Of a stretch of DNA of 5,734 bases, positions 1 through 5,690 are shown piece after piece. How positions within the stretch are numbered: the stretch's first letter is position 1; each line of letters opens with the position of its first letter. A program made the translations under genes and the position numbers. The DNA lies in contig DHER01000083.1 in the NCBI GenBank assembly GCA_002399975.1, positions 1 to 5,734 on the forward strand. The letters are read 5' to 3'. The notes under the pieces are model-generated. The model ran no database searches. It was not told where the DNA came from and worked only from the letters and a program-made list of their open reading frames with translations. This stretch comes from Firmicutes bacterium UBA4845. GTDB taxonomy: Bacteria > Bacillota > Clostridia > Tissierellales > Sedimentibacteraceae.

Positions 1-1
1 T

Positions 2-895
2 ATGCATAGCTATTTAAGAGCAATTGGATTTAGTAATATTCTTCATAGAATGGATTTAAATAAACTTTTTGAAAATATTTTAGAAAATTCAGATAAAAAA
101 AGCTTAATTCAAATGAATGATAAAGTATCTATTGTTGAAATTTCAAAAGAATATGCAGAGGGATTGGGTATTACCCTGCGTGGTGAGCAGGATGAGAATG
201 GTGTGTTTCATATGGAACATTACTTTCCCTATCTTCTGGGGCAATCCGTTAGTACGAGGGAAGAGACCGGTATCAATAAGCGGGTTGATACGGAAGCTTA
301 TACCGGAATGTGTGATGATTACCGTCTAGGGGTGTCTTTGATTTTTTATCTTCAAAATGTAGTAGAGTATCTGGAGAAGAAAAAGCGGAATATGCCTCTT
401 AATACCTCGTTTCCGATATTCCTTACAGCACTTTCTTTGGAAGGTCGTATCTTACTGCCGATTGAAATGGACGAAGTCCAGGTGCGTAATATCAGTGCGG
501 AGACAAAGTACCGAAACAACCTGATCTCGGAAGCTAAAAAAGGAAATCAAGATGCAATTGATAATTTAACCATTGACGACATTGATCTATATGCGACCGT
601 ATCCAGGAGAGCGAAGAAGGAGGATATTTACTCTATTGTAGATACCTGCTTTATTCCTTTTGGATCCGAATCCGATAATTATAGTGTGATTGCTACCATA
701 AAGGAGTGCAATTTAATCGTTAATTCATATACAAAAGAAGAATTATATGATATGCAATTATCCTGCAATGACATTCAGTTTCGTTTATGCATCAACAAAG
801 AGGATTTGCTTGGGGAACCGATGGTAGGACGAAGATTTAAAGGGAATCTATGGATGCAGGGGTATGTAGCCTTTAATGAAAATGGGAAGGATTGA
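2..895 (+). CDS. DUF3881-like conserved protein of unknown function
   Basis: A 297-residue soluble protein with no signal peptide or membrane segment. The N-terminus MHSYLRAIGFSNI and the overall length match my recollection of DUF3881, an uncharacterised family found mainly in Lachnospiraceae; no biochemical role is known to me. The reading frame is intact and ends in TGA at 893-895. The ATG lies at the second base of the window, so its ribosome binding site and any upstream in-frame extension cannot be seen; the start is accepted because the family usually begins with this type of sequence. No enzymatic motif was recognised. The protein has mixed charged and hydrophobic stretches and an SRRAKKED segment near residue 200. 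It lies 69 bp upstream of a tRNA gene that has its own promoter, and there is no obvious terminator between them. Family assignment is from memory of sequence patterns, so it is moderately sure; that the gene is real is very likely. Confidence 0.8.
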   Translation: MHSYLRAIGFSNILHRMDLNKLFENILENSDKKSLIQMNDKVSIVEISKEYAEGLGITLRGEQDENGVFHMEHYFPYLLGQSVSTREETGINKRVDTEAYTGMCDDYRLGVSLIFYLQNVVEYLEKKKRNMPLNTSFPIFLTALSLEGRILLPIEMDEVQVRNISAETKYRNNLISEAKKGNQDAIDNLTIDDIDLYATVSRRAKKEDIYSIVDTCFIPFGSESDNYSVIATIKECNLIVNSYTKEELYDMQLSCNDIQFRLCINKEDLLGEPMVGRRFKGNLWMQGYVAFNENGKD

Positions 896-920
896 TATTG
901 AGATTTGGTTAATTAAGATA

Positions 921-949
921 TTGACGAAACAAGCGATAAATAGTAATAT
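921..949 (+). promoter_or_regulatory. Promoter of the tRNA-Arg gene
   Basis: TTGACG (921-926) matches the -35 consensus at five of six bases. It is followed after exactly 17 bp by TAATAT (944-949), a fair -10 box. Transcription would start near 955-957, about 9 bases before the tRNA 5' end, which is a usual distance for a stable RNA gene. Predicted from sequence only. Confidence 0.65.
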
Positions 950-964
950 AGATATGTTGCTTTT

Positions 965-1038
965 GTGCTTGTAGCTCAGCAGGATAGAGCGTCCGCCTCC
1001 TAAGCGGAAGGCCGTGGGTTCGAATCCCGCCAGGCACG
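965..1038 (+). tRNA. tRNA-Arg, anticodon CCT (reads AGG)
   Basis: The complete cloverleaf can be folded by hand. The acceptor stem pairs 965-971 (GTGCTTG) with 1031-1037 (CAGGCAC), with one G-U pair. The D arm has the stem GCTC/GAGC. The anticodon arm is TCCGC-CTCCTAA-GCGGA, giving anticodon CCT with T before it and A after it. The variable loop is short. The T arm is GTGGG-TTCGAAT-CCCGC. The discriminator base is G1038. The next bases are TTA, so CCA is not encoded and must be added by the nucleotidyltransferase. It serves the AGG arginine codon. Such tRNA genes are common integration targets for mobile elements; the foreign-looking DNA to the right fits this, but no second copy of the tRNA 3' end is present in the window. 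Confidence 0.97.
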
Positions 1039-1072
1039 TTAAATGTTTAGGTCAAAATAGATGCAGAGCTGA

Positions 1073-1110
1073 CGAGGGTTTTGAATGAAAAATTCAAAGC
1101 CCTTGTTTTT
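1073..1110 (+). terminator. Rho-independent terminator after tRNA-Arg
   Basis: AGGGTTTTGAAT (1075-1086) pairs with ATTCAAAGCCCT (1092-1103) through 12 bp including one G-U pair. The loop is GAAAA, and two more weak pairs are possible at the base. The right arm runs into TTGTTTTT (1103-1110). This is a typical intrinsic terminator about 35 bases beyond the mature tRNA end and probably ends the tRNA transcript. Confidence 0.85.
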
Positions 1111-1127
1111 CATATAATAATAGGAAA

Positions 1128-1144
1128 GTTCTCCTCCGGAGAAC
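1128..1144. repeat. Short perfect hairpin GTTCTCC-TCC-GGAGAAC
   Basis: A 7-bp perfect inverted repeat with a 3-base loop lies between the tRNA terminator and the relic insertion sequence. It has no T-run on either side, so it is not a clear terminator. It sits at the outer edge of the IS91-like relic, close to a CTTG/CAAG tetranucleotide at 1146-1149, the kind of target used by IS91-type elements. It may therefore belong to the element end or its insertion site. This is a guess from position. Confidence 0.4.
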
Positions 1145-1196
1145 CCTTGAATTAAAAAGGCTGTATGAAAGCGGGCGCAAGAAACAGACGATATTG

Positions 1197-1375
1197 CTAG
1201 AAGATATAAAAACCTTCTTCAAATTCGTTTTCATCAAGGTCATCATCCTCAATAAGAAAGTAATGCATGTCGAGCAAATCAGAATCAGTCATGTTTTTGA
1301 CAAGCTTAGTAGTCATTCCTTCTGGAGGATTTTTGATATATTTTTTCCTAGTTCCTCTAGTTGTTTTGGATCCAT
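1197..1375 (-). pseudogene. Small acidic ORF downstream of the transposase, split by a -1 frame change
   Basis: On the minus strand a strong AGGAGG (plus positions 1383-1388) stands 7 bases before ATG at 1375. That frame reads MDPKQLEELGKNISKILQKE and stops at 1313. The overlapping frame reads KYIKNPPEGMTTKLVKNM and continues through a very acidic tail (DDD and E-rich) to EEGFYIF and TAG at 1197. Joining the two at the A6 run (plus T6 at 1341-1346) gives one coherent protein of about 59 residues, so either one A was lost or ribosomes slip there. No function is known to me. Its position 54 bp behind the transposase remnant on the same strand suggests a passenger or accessory ORF of the same element. 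Since the neighbouring transposase is also decayed, simple mutation is the preferred explanation. The alternative, an intact gene using frameshifting at A-AAA-AAT, is less likely. Confidence 0.55.
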
Positions 1376-1429
1376 TAAAATGCCTCCTATCTTCGAATGA
1401 CTTTATTATGAATCAGATGGGATATAAAA

Positions 1430-2053
1430 TCAAGTAGCTTTACCACTGGAATGGCAGTGAAGCTTTGCCTTTGCCCTTTCATAAAGTTCAACTAGAGATA
1501 CCCGTTTATGGTTGTAGTAGAGTTCCAGAAACTCCATAGTATAATTGCACTTTGGACATTTTAAAAGATTATACCCAAAAGACAGAAGAAAAAGCTTTAC
1601 GCCATGTATTAAAATCCAGAAGGATTTTGTGCTTGAGTTTCGGCACAGCCCTTGTGAGCTTTTTATCTGATTCGCAGTGTCTTGCATAGAGACCATAATA
1701 GCGGGTCATTTTGAAATTCTTTGCCGGGATGTGCTGGATAAGGAGCCCTATGAAATCCAGGGCAGGGATTGTCTTCTGAACAAAGGAATTATCCTCGTAC
1801 TTATTATAGTGGAAAGTTACGTTTTCACCATCGTAGGAATCAATTCTTGAAGTGGAAATTACCGTGTGTCCGGGATAGTGGCTGATATGTTTTACAACTT
1901 GTTCGGATCGCAAAGATTTGGCTTGGCATACACATAGAAGCCATTCTCATCTTTCCGATAAATAGAGGCCTTTGTCTTTTTAAAAGAAGGTCCAATGTGC
2001 TTTTTCATTTCATTGAGGAAGGCAGTCTTGAAGGCTTTTCTCAGATAAGTATA
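1430..2053 (-). pseudogene. IS91/Y2-type transposase, truncated and frameshifted
   Basis: Three minus-strand pieces in different frames join into one C-terminal transposase part. Piece 1 (2053 to about 1905) includes LRKAFKTAFLNEM and GFYVYAKPNLCDP. Piece 2 (about 1905-1590) includes VVKHISHYPGHTVISTSRID, VTFHYNKYEDNS and FKMTRYYGLYARH. Piece 3 (about 1592-1430) includes LLSFGYNLLKCPKC and YNHKRVSLVELYERAKAKL. The order, the VTFHY and YYGLYA blocks and the closing CPKC pair are characteristic of the IS91/IS801 'putative transposase' family. One base is missing near 1903-1906 and one extra T is present in the minus-strand T5 run (plus 1589-1593). Family members carry Y-x-x-x-Y before the IS-SRI block; here the first tyrosine is histidine (HISHY), so a catalytic residue is lost too. 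The N-terminal HUH region is absent. There is no intact start. Confidence 0.8.
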
Positions 2054-2089
2054 TCAGCGATTACTTGACACAAATAAATTGCATTTTAC

Positions 2090-2118
2090 TTGAAAATGAT
2101 ATAAAATTAAAATACGAT
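2090..2118 (+). promoter_or_regulatory. Candidate promoter of the cytosine methyltransferase
   Basis: TTGAAA (2090-2095) and TACGAT (2113-2118) are separated by 17 bp in very AT-rich DNA, and a start near 2125 would leave a short leader containing the ribosome binding site. A palindrome, TAAAAT-ACG-ATTTTA (2108-2122), covers the -10 box and could be an operator or just AT-rich coincidence. A TTGACA at 2065-2070 lacks a matching -10 at a usual spacing. Confidence 0.4.
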
Positions 2119-2134
2119 TTTATGATTATTTGAG

Positions 2135-2140
2135 AGGAGG
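2135..2140 (+). promoter_or_regulatory. Ribosome binding site that fixes the methyltransferase start
   Basis: AGGAGG at 2135-2140 lies 7 bases before TTG at 2148 (4 bases before another TTG at 2145). The longest open frame begins at a TTG at 2130, upstream of this site, and would translate through it, so that start is rejected in favour of 2148. Confidence 0.75.
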
Positions 2141-2147
2141 AAAGTTG

Positions 2148-3287
2148 TTGCCCAATATTATAGATCTTTTTGCTGGAGCAGGAGGACTAAGCTTAGGAGC
2201 TTCTCGTGCTGGTTTTAATGTAGCAGCAGCTGTAGAGTTGGACTCGCATGCAATCAACTCACATATAACTAATTTTCCTCATACTAAACATATACAAAAA
2301 GATATAATGACTTTACGAGGAAATGATCTGCTATCATTCTCAGGGATTAATTATAGTCAATTGATAGGTATTATAGGAGGCCCTCCTTGTCAAGGATTTA
2401 GTAGTATAGGACATGGTAATGTTGATGATAAGCGAAACCTTTTATTTATTAAATTTTTTGAGCTTATTAATGAATTGCAACCGGTTTTTTTTGTTGCTGA
2501 AAATGTTCCAGGTATAATGAATGATAAATATGCTTTAATACGAAGAAAAGCATTTAGTCATATTGAAAATTATAATGTTTTACCACCAATCAGTGTAAAT
2601 GCAAGCGAATATGGTGCTCCAACAACACGAACACGTATATTTTTTATTGGTTATCGTAATGATGAGAGAATTGAAGCTTTTACAATAGAAGATATTGAAC
2701 GTATGAAAGTTCCGTTGGATCAAAGAACAAATGTCCGTGTAGCATTGGAAGGTCTTCCTGCTAATATTCACTATAGTATTAAATGCTCAGGGGAAAAAAA
2801 ATTAGAGAAACCATATTATATTGAAAATGCTCATCATATTCAAACAGAGTTCTTCTATCAGCATGTAGTTGGATTATGTCCAATGGGTGTTGGAGATCCA
2901 GAGTATATTGACTTATATAACCGTAAACATATAGTCAATGGGTGTTTTACAACAAAGCATTCACAGGAAGTAAAACGTAGATATGCAAAATTAGAATATG
3001 GTCAGCAAGATAAAATTTCAAAATCTACAAGGCTTAATCCTGATAAATTTTGTCCTACCTTACGAGCAGGTACTGGACCAGAGAAAGGGAGTTTTCAAGC
3101 TGTTCGTCCTATACATTTTAAATATGCACGTGTCATTACACCAAGAGAAGCAGCTAGATTACAAGGATTTCCGGATTGGTATAAATTGCCCGAAACTATT
3201 TGGCATGGTTTCAGGCAACTAGGCAATAGTGTATCCCCAATAGTTGCGGAACGGGTTTTAAGTGCAATTTATCAAAAACTTACTTGA
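2148..3287 (+). CDS. DNA (cytosine-5) methyltransferase
   Basis: A 379-residue C5-cytosine DNA methyltransferase that transfers a methyl group from S-adenosylmethionine to cytosine in a specific DNA sequence. All landmark motifs are present in normal order: motif I DLFAGAGGLSLG (6-17) for cofactor binding, motif IV GGPPCQGFS (77-85) with catalytic Cys81, motif VI ENV (118-120), motif VIII RTRIFFIG (161-168), motif IX TPREAARLQGFP (331-342) and motif X RQLGNSVSPIVA (356-367). The target-recognition region lies between about 169 and 330; the recognition sequence cannot be read from it. TTG at 2148 is chosen because AGGAGG sits 7 bases upstream and the protein then opens in family style, MPNIIDLFAGAGG. 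Length is typical for a stand-alone type II enzyme. No restriction endonuclease follows; instead its 3' end overlaps by 16 bp the convergent end of the Rossmann-like gene. Expected role: self-modification within a restriction or defence locus. Confidence 0.96.
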   Translation: MPNIIDLFAGAGGLSLGASRAGFNVAAAVELDSHAINSHITNFPHTKHIQKDIMTLRGNDLLSFSGINYSQLIGIIGGPPCQGFSSIGHGNVDDKRNLLFIKFFELINELQPVFFVAENVPGIMNDKYALIRRKAFSHIENYNVLPPISVNASEYGAPTTRTRIFFIGYRNDERIEAFTIEDIERMKVPLDQRTNVRVALEGLPANIHYSIKCSGEKKLEKPYYIENAHHIQTEFFYQHVVGLCPMGVGDPEYIDLYNRKHIVNGCFTTKHSQEVKRRYAKLEYGQQDKISKSTRLNPDKFCPTLRAGTGPEKGSFQAVRPIHFKYARVITPREAARLQGFPDWYKLPETIWHGFRQLGNSVSPIVAERVLSAIYQKLT

Positions 3288-4255
3288 TGATAATTGGGAT
3301 AAAACTTATAAAAAGATATGTAACTATCAACAGCATGTTCAGCCGTTTCTGAAAATATGAAGGGGAATTTGTTTATAATTTGTTGTTGGACTCCAGTAGC
3401 TGGCAGTAACTTGTTTAATTCCGTGATTTCTCTAACTGATAATGCCGGAATTTCTATGTAGCAAGGCTTGTCCCACATAAATGTATTATGCGGATAGCCC
3501 ATTAGCATATGTTCGATTTCTGATTCTTTTTTGTGAGAGTCTAAAATAATGCCTGTAAACGTAAGCATTTGCTGTCCGTCTGCATAGACACTTGAAAACA
3601 ACGGCAACATAAAATTAGAGCTATATGGTGGTTCATCGATTAAACATTGCATAGTTATATTCTTTAATATTTTTAATAATACTAATGGGTATTTAGCTGT
3701 AGTCATATTTTCAGGTGTAATTGATATAGGAAAATAAATATCAGGAACTCTTTCTTGTAATGTTTTAAGTCTTACTTTTTGTAAATCATCAGGGTTTTCT
3801 GATTTTTTTCCTAATGATCCGGGATTGGCATTTAATGTTATCCTAATAATATCACCAGGATTTAATATATTTAATAAGGTTGCATAATCTGCAAGTTGCA
3901 TTCCTAATTCTGAGGGATTTACAAAATCTAACCAAAATATATTATGCGAATTATCTTCTATAAATAATTCTGATAAGTATTCTGTACTTCCTATGTTTTT
4001 AACATCTATGCAATTATATGGAAGATTAAACTTTGCACGTTCATATTCTACAGAATCTTTTTCTAATGAAATCATCTTAGAAATATTTAAAGTTTCATGT
4101 AATAATTTAAAATCATCAAATAAATAAGATCCGAACCCTGTATATTGGTAGTCTATAATAGGAAATAATTGAGAAAGTCCTATTAATGTTTGAACAAACA
4201 AACTACGATCAATACTTTTATTGGGCCGAAGATGATAAAAAGGTTGGTTAGCCAT
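3272..4255 (-). CDS. Uncharacterised protein with Rossmann methyltransferase-like landmarks, partner of the ATPase
   Basis: A 327-residue cytoplasmic protein I cannot assign to a named family. It begins MANQPFYHLRPNKSIDR. Visible landmarks suggest a class I SAM-methyltransferase-like Rossmann fold: a glycine loop YTGFGSYLFDDF (38-49), an acidic residue after the next strand in MISLEKD (Glu65), D84, a WLDF strand end (Asp110), and a strand DIIRITLNANP (135-145). It lacks a full G-x-G-x-G and any standard catalytic motif for DNA amino or C5 methylation, so the substrate is unknown and it may be a non-catalytic relative. No PD-(D/E)xK or HNH motif was seen. ATG at 4255 is preferred over ATG at 4264: AAAGGA (plus 4264-4269) stands 8 bases before it but directly touches the other, and it starts 1 base after the ATPase stop, which implies translational coupling. 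Its 3' end overlaps the methyltransferase gene on the other strand. Confidence 0.85.
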   Translation of the reverse strand: MANQPFYHLRPNKSIDRSLFVQTLIGLSQLFPIIDYQYTGFGSYLFDDFKLLHETLNISKMISLEKDSVEYERAKFNLPYNCIDVKNIGSTEYLSELFIEDNSHNIFWLDFVNPSELGMQLADYATLLNILNPGDIIRITLNANPGSLGKKSENPDDLQKVRLKTLQERVPDIYFPISITPENMTTAKYPLVLLKILKNITMQCLIDEPPYSSNFMLPLFSSVYADGQQMLTFTGIILDSHKKESEIEHMLMGYPHNTFMWDKPCYIEIPALSVREITELNKLLPATGVQQQIINKFPFIFSETAEHAVDSYISFYKFYPNYHQVSF

Positions 4256-4256
4256 G

Positions 4257-5690
4257 TCATTCATCCTTTGTTTTATGAGCTTTTTCTAAAATAATATCAA
4301 AACATTTTTCACCAATTTGTGAAGGGGTAATAGAGTGATCCCGATCTTTATAGAAATATTCTACTAAATCCAGAATTTCCTCATTGTTTTTACTATACCT
4401 AATCATTTTATATGGCTTATCATTAGGTGGTTTTGGCAATTCAGGGTTAAATACATAACCGCCGTGATTTTTTCGTAGCTTTATAGGATTCTCAGTTAAG
4501 GGTTCTAATGGAGTAGCGATGAGTGTTTCTACAGGAACACTTTTTGCCATCATTGAGAATTTTCGTTCTTGTTCATTTTGCCCTTTCCACCTATTGGTAT
4601 AATCGGTAAACATCTTAAGGCCTTGACGCATTCTATCTTTTACAGCAGAATAAATCTTTGAAGATGTATCAATTCCTCGTTTAGTAGTTGTCATTGGTAG
4701 ATTTTTGGGATTATTGCTTTCAAAAATCACTATTCCTCGAATACCAATAAACTGAGTATGGTATTGAGGAACGCCAGCTTCACCCCAGCCAGTGAAATGA
4801 CTTTTATCATTATATAAAACTACACGATCATTACAAACAACCGTCCAACCAGCATCAGAAGAAGAACGTTTTAAATTATTTTCATCATCAATATCTTCTG
4901 GCGAAGGGGGCGGAGCGTAAAAGCCAACAACTAAACTTACAGAAACATCATCAAAAGTTTGCTTATAGACAAACGGTTTTATACCAACTCCGTCTATTTT
5001 TTTATCCATTAATATTTTTATTGGTAAAGGCGTTACTTCACGTTCGTTTATAAGTATTTTAAATCCTTTTTGAATAATAAAACTATAACTTTGCTGGATT
5101 GATTTTATGAGTCTTTCTGAAAATTCATCAATTTTATCTTTTGATCCCCATAAATCTGCTATCCTAGAATTAATGTGGGAGATTTCAATTTTTGTGCCAC
5201 CGCAGGAAAGCACATCGGGAAATGCAAGATCATCAATAGGGAAGTCCCATTTATCATCTGAATTAGCCCAATCAAGAGGTATTGTTACTTGGTAAAGGCT
5301 ACCATCATTCCGAGTGAATACTTTGGCCGATTTTCCTATTTTAAAAATAGCTCTTTTCATTCCTATGCCATATATACCTACAGTAGGAAGTTCATCATCA
5401 GATTTCTCAGATGAACGCCCCATACGAAAAGCATATTTTTCAGCCACTTCACGAGGAATACCCCCACAATTATCTTCAATAATAAAAGAGTCTTTTTTAA
5501 TTGTAATAAAAGAGTAATAACCACTATAATAATCTGAAGAATTATGTTTATTATGTGCGCCTTTTTGACGAACGACTCCATCAAGGCAATTATCTAACAA
5601 ATCTAAGATAGCGTCGCTTAATTCAATATCTCGTGTGAGCATTTCAACAAAAAAAGCTTTTGTGGGTGCTCCTTGTGCTGTTGTCCCCAT
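4257..5690 (-). CDS. GHKL (Hsp90/MutL/MORC-like) ATPase
   Basis: A 477-residue protein with an N-terminal GHKL ATPase domain and an S5-like second domain, resembling the MutL/MORC-type ATPases of prokaryotic conflict systems. Visible motifs: N-box DAILDLLDNCLDG (26-38), where the usual catalytic Glu position is Asp30; G1 box EDNCGGIP (72-79); G2 loop VGIYGIGMKRA (104-114); Gly165-Thr166 in GGTKIEIS. Around 240-345 follow GWTVVCNDRVVL (281-292) and NLPMTTTKRGID (330-341), where Lys337 fits the conserved S5-domain lysine. Such proteins dimerise and clamp on DNA in an ATP-dependent way; this is family knowledge. The C-terminal 110 residues are charged and unassigned, with no nuclease motif seen. 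ATG at 5690 has a modest AGGTG 4 bases upstream. It is the first visible gene of an operon with the Rossmann-like gene; an upstream operon member cannot be excluded because only 44 bp remain. Confidence 0.92.
   Translation of the reverse strand: MGTTAQGAPTKAFFVEMLTRDIELSDAILDLLDNCLDGVVRQKGAHNKHNSSDYYSGYYSFITIKKDSFIIEDNCGGIPREVAEKYAFRMGRSSEKSDDELPTVGIYGIGMKRAIFKIGKSAKVFTRNDGSLYQVTIPLDWANSDDKWDFPIDDLAFPDVLSCGGTKIEISHINSRIADLWGSKDKIDEFSERLIKSIQQSYSFIIQKGFKILINEREVTPLPIKILMDKKIDGVGIKPFVYKQTFDDVSVSLVVGFYAPPPSPEDIDDENNLKRSSSDAGWTVVCNDRVVLYNDKSHFTGWGEAGVPQYHTQFIGIRGIVIFESNNPKNLPMTTTKRGIDTSSKIYSAVKDRMRQGLKMFTDYTNRWKGQNEQERKFSMMAKSVPVETLIATPLEPLTENPIKLRKNHGGYVFNPELPKPPNDKPYKMIRYSKNNEEILDLVEYFYKDRDHSITPSQIGEKCFDIILEKAHKTKDE

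Larger units (their letters stand above)
1150..2053 (-). mobile_element. Degenerate, truncated IS91-like insertion sequence relic
   Basis: This stretch holds the remains of a Y2-type (IS91/IS801-like) transposase gene followed on the same strand by a small reading frame; both are frameshifted. The right edge near 2053 is where recognisable transposase similarity stops at an in-frame TGA (2054-2056), leaving out the N-terminal region with the expected HUH motif. The left edge is tentative: CAAG on the minus strand at 1149-1146 may be the target tetranucleotide, putting the end at 1150. IS91-type elements make no target duplication or terminal inverted repeats, so their absence is not informative. 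The element can no longer move by itself. It separates the tRNA region from the methyltransferase locus. Confidence 0.6.

Noticed and set aside
1194..1400. Plus-strand open frame of 68 codons
   Set aside because: It is antisense to the small minus-strand ORF, which has a strong ribosome binding site and a coherent acidic product; the plus-strand product is low-complexity and hydrophobic, with no ribosome binding site evident.
1430..1696. 88-codon minus-strand frame as a separate gene
   Set aside because: Only its last two thirds, after the T5 run, continue the transposase; the first part is a shadow of the preceding transposase frame. It is a piece of the pseudogene.
2065..2070. TTGACA as the -35 box of the methyltransferase promoter
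   Set aside because: At 16-18 bp spacing the downstream bases do not resemble a -10 box; TTGAAA/TACGAT at 2090-2118 fits better.
2130..2147. Upstream TTG start of the methyltransferase
   Set aside because: It lies before the AGGAGG site and would translate through it, and the family N-terminus begins right after the TTG at 2148.
2998..3222. Plus-strand 74-codon frame inside the methyltransferase
   Set aside because: It is a shadow frame of the region encoding motifs IX-X, without its own ribosome binding site.
4256..4264. Upstream ATG of the Rossmann-like gene (8-bp overlap ATGAATGA with the ATPase)
   Set aside because: The AAAGGA site directly touches this ATG, leaving no spacing, while it is 8 bases from the ATG at 4255. 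The overlap start cannot be fully excluded.
5107..5584. Several 60-70 codon frames on both strands within the ATPase gene
   Set aside because: They are out-of-frame shadows of the strongly motif-supported GHKL domain.
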